NCBI RefSeq assembly: GCF_009912395.1
Contig: NZ_WNDO01000005.1
Coordinates: forward strand, 1 to 64,000
Direction of reading: 5' to 3'
DNA length: 64,000 nucleotides
From: Luteibacter sp.
Lineage (GTDB): Bacteria; Pseudomonadota; Gammaproteobacteria; Xanthomonadales; Rhodanobacteraceae
The position numbers and the translations under genes were made by a program. Of this stretch, positions 63,863-64,000 are shown one piece after another. The notes beneath the pieces are model-generated. The model searched no databases and was not told the DNA's origin. It saw nothing but the letters and a program-made list of their open reading frames with translations. The stretch's first letter is position 1. Each line of letters begins with the position of its first letter.

Positions 63863-64000
63863 TGGGCCGCTTGTTCGTTGTGGCCTTCTGTTTGCTGCTG
63901 ACCGCGTGCGCCCACACGCCGCCCGTTCCGAAAACGGAGGCGTCCAAGGACGGGCAGGTGAGCTACGAGGCGTTGCCGGCAGGCGCGGAAGGCAGGTACA
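63862..64000 (+). CDS. Lipoprotein, N-terminal part (cut by window end)
   Basis: The visible 46 residues begin MGRLFVVAFCLLLTACAHTP, a lipoprotein signal with lipobox LTAC (Cys16). A Pro-rich linker and acidic residues follow. The residue after the Cys is Ala, so sorting to the outer membrane is likely. The domain type cannot be seen. Confidence 0.7.
   Translation, partial: MGRLFVVAFCLLLTACAHTPPVPKTEASKDGQVSYEALPAGAEGRY

Overview
The window is high-GC, densely packed bacterial chromosome. Gene content (OprB-type porin, TonB, periplasmic peptidases, energy-coupled transporters) indicates a Gram-negative cell. The intergenic palindromes built on gtaggagcgcgcttgcgcgcgat, together with the mix of gene families, suggest a gammaproteobacterium of the Xanthomonadales (Rhodanobacteraceae, e.g. 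Luteibacter or Dyella). The taxon is an inference; no rRNA, tRNA or other marker gene is present.

Layout. 1-265: end of an IS3-like element inserted in a Mrr-like nuclease gene. 398-3087: membrane and periplasmic proteins of unknown role. 3179-7132: cycA amino-acid permease, an aldo/keto reductase with a divergent LysR gene carrying an in-frame stop, and an NTF2-like protein. 7178-13092: a broken response regulator, then a six-gene operon of stressosome proteins (RsbR, RsbS, RsbT, RsbX-like) joined to two histidine kinases. 13103-32334: housekeeping and accessory genes (quinone oxidoreductase, Sel1 protein, M1 aminopeptidase, nucleoside transporter with PfkB kinase, LysE exporter, AraC/MarR regulators, DPP4-like peptidase, MsrB and others).

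32374-46936: a complete myo-inositol locus. On the minus strand run a sugar-type ABC importer (binding protein, permease, ATPase), iolC (fused to a DUF2090 aldolase-like domain), iolD, iolE, iolB and iolA, followed by an OprB-type porin. Divergently lie an RpiR-family regulator, iolG and a second Gfo/Idh/MocA dehydrogenase. Together they would take up inositol, oxidise it to inosose, dehydrate, hydrolyse, isomerise, phosphorylate and cleave it, and give acetyl-CoA from malonate semialdehyde. The divergent promoter holds a GGAA-N6-TTCC palindrome like the IolR site known from rhizobia. iolB has ATA where its start ATG is expected.

47061-64000: transporters, an esterase, cardiolipin synthase, a seven-copy 148-bp tandem repeat array (about 52.3-53.3 kb), an FAD protein, a cysteine dioxygenase-like protein, TonB, universal stress protein, hemolysin III family protein, a DUF885 peptidase, a small kinase, ferredoxin-NADP reductase and a lipoprotein cut by the window end. 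Seven REP-like sites are scattered between genes, including one perfect 48-bp palindrome.

The most interesting points are the stressosome wired to two histidine kinases, and three separate lesions (two TGG-to-TGA, one ATG-to-ATA) that all look like G:C to A:T changes at decisive codons.
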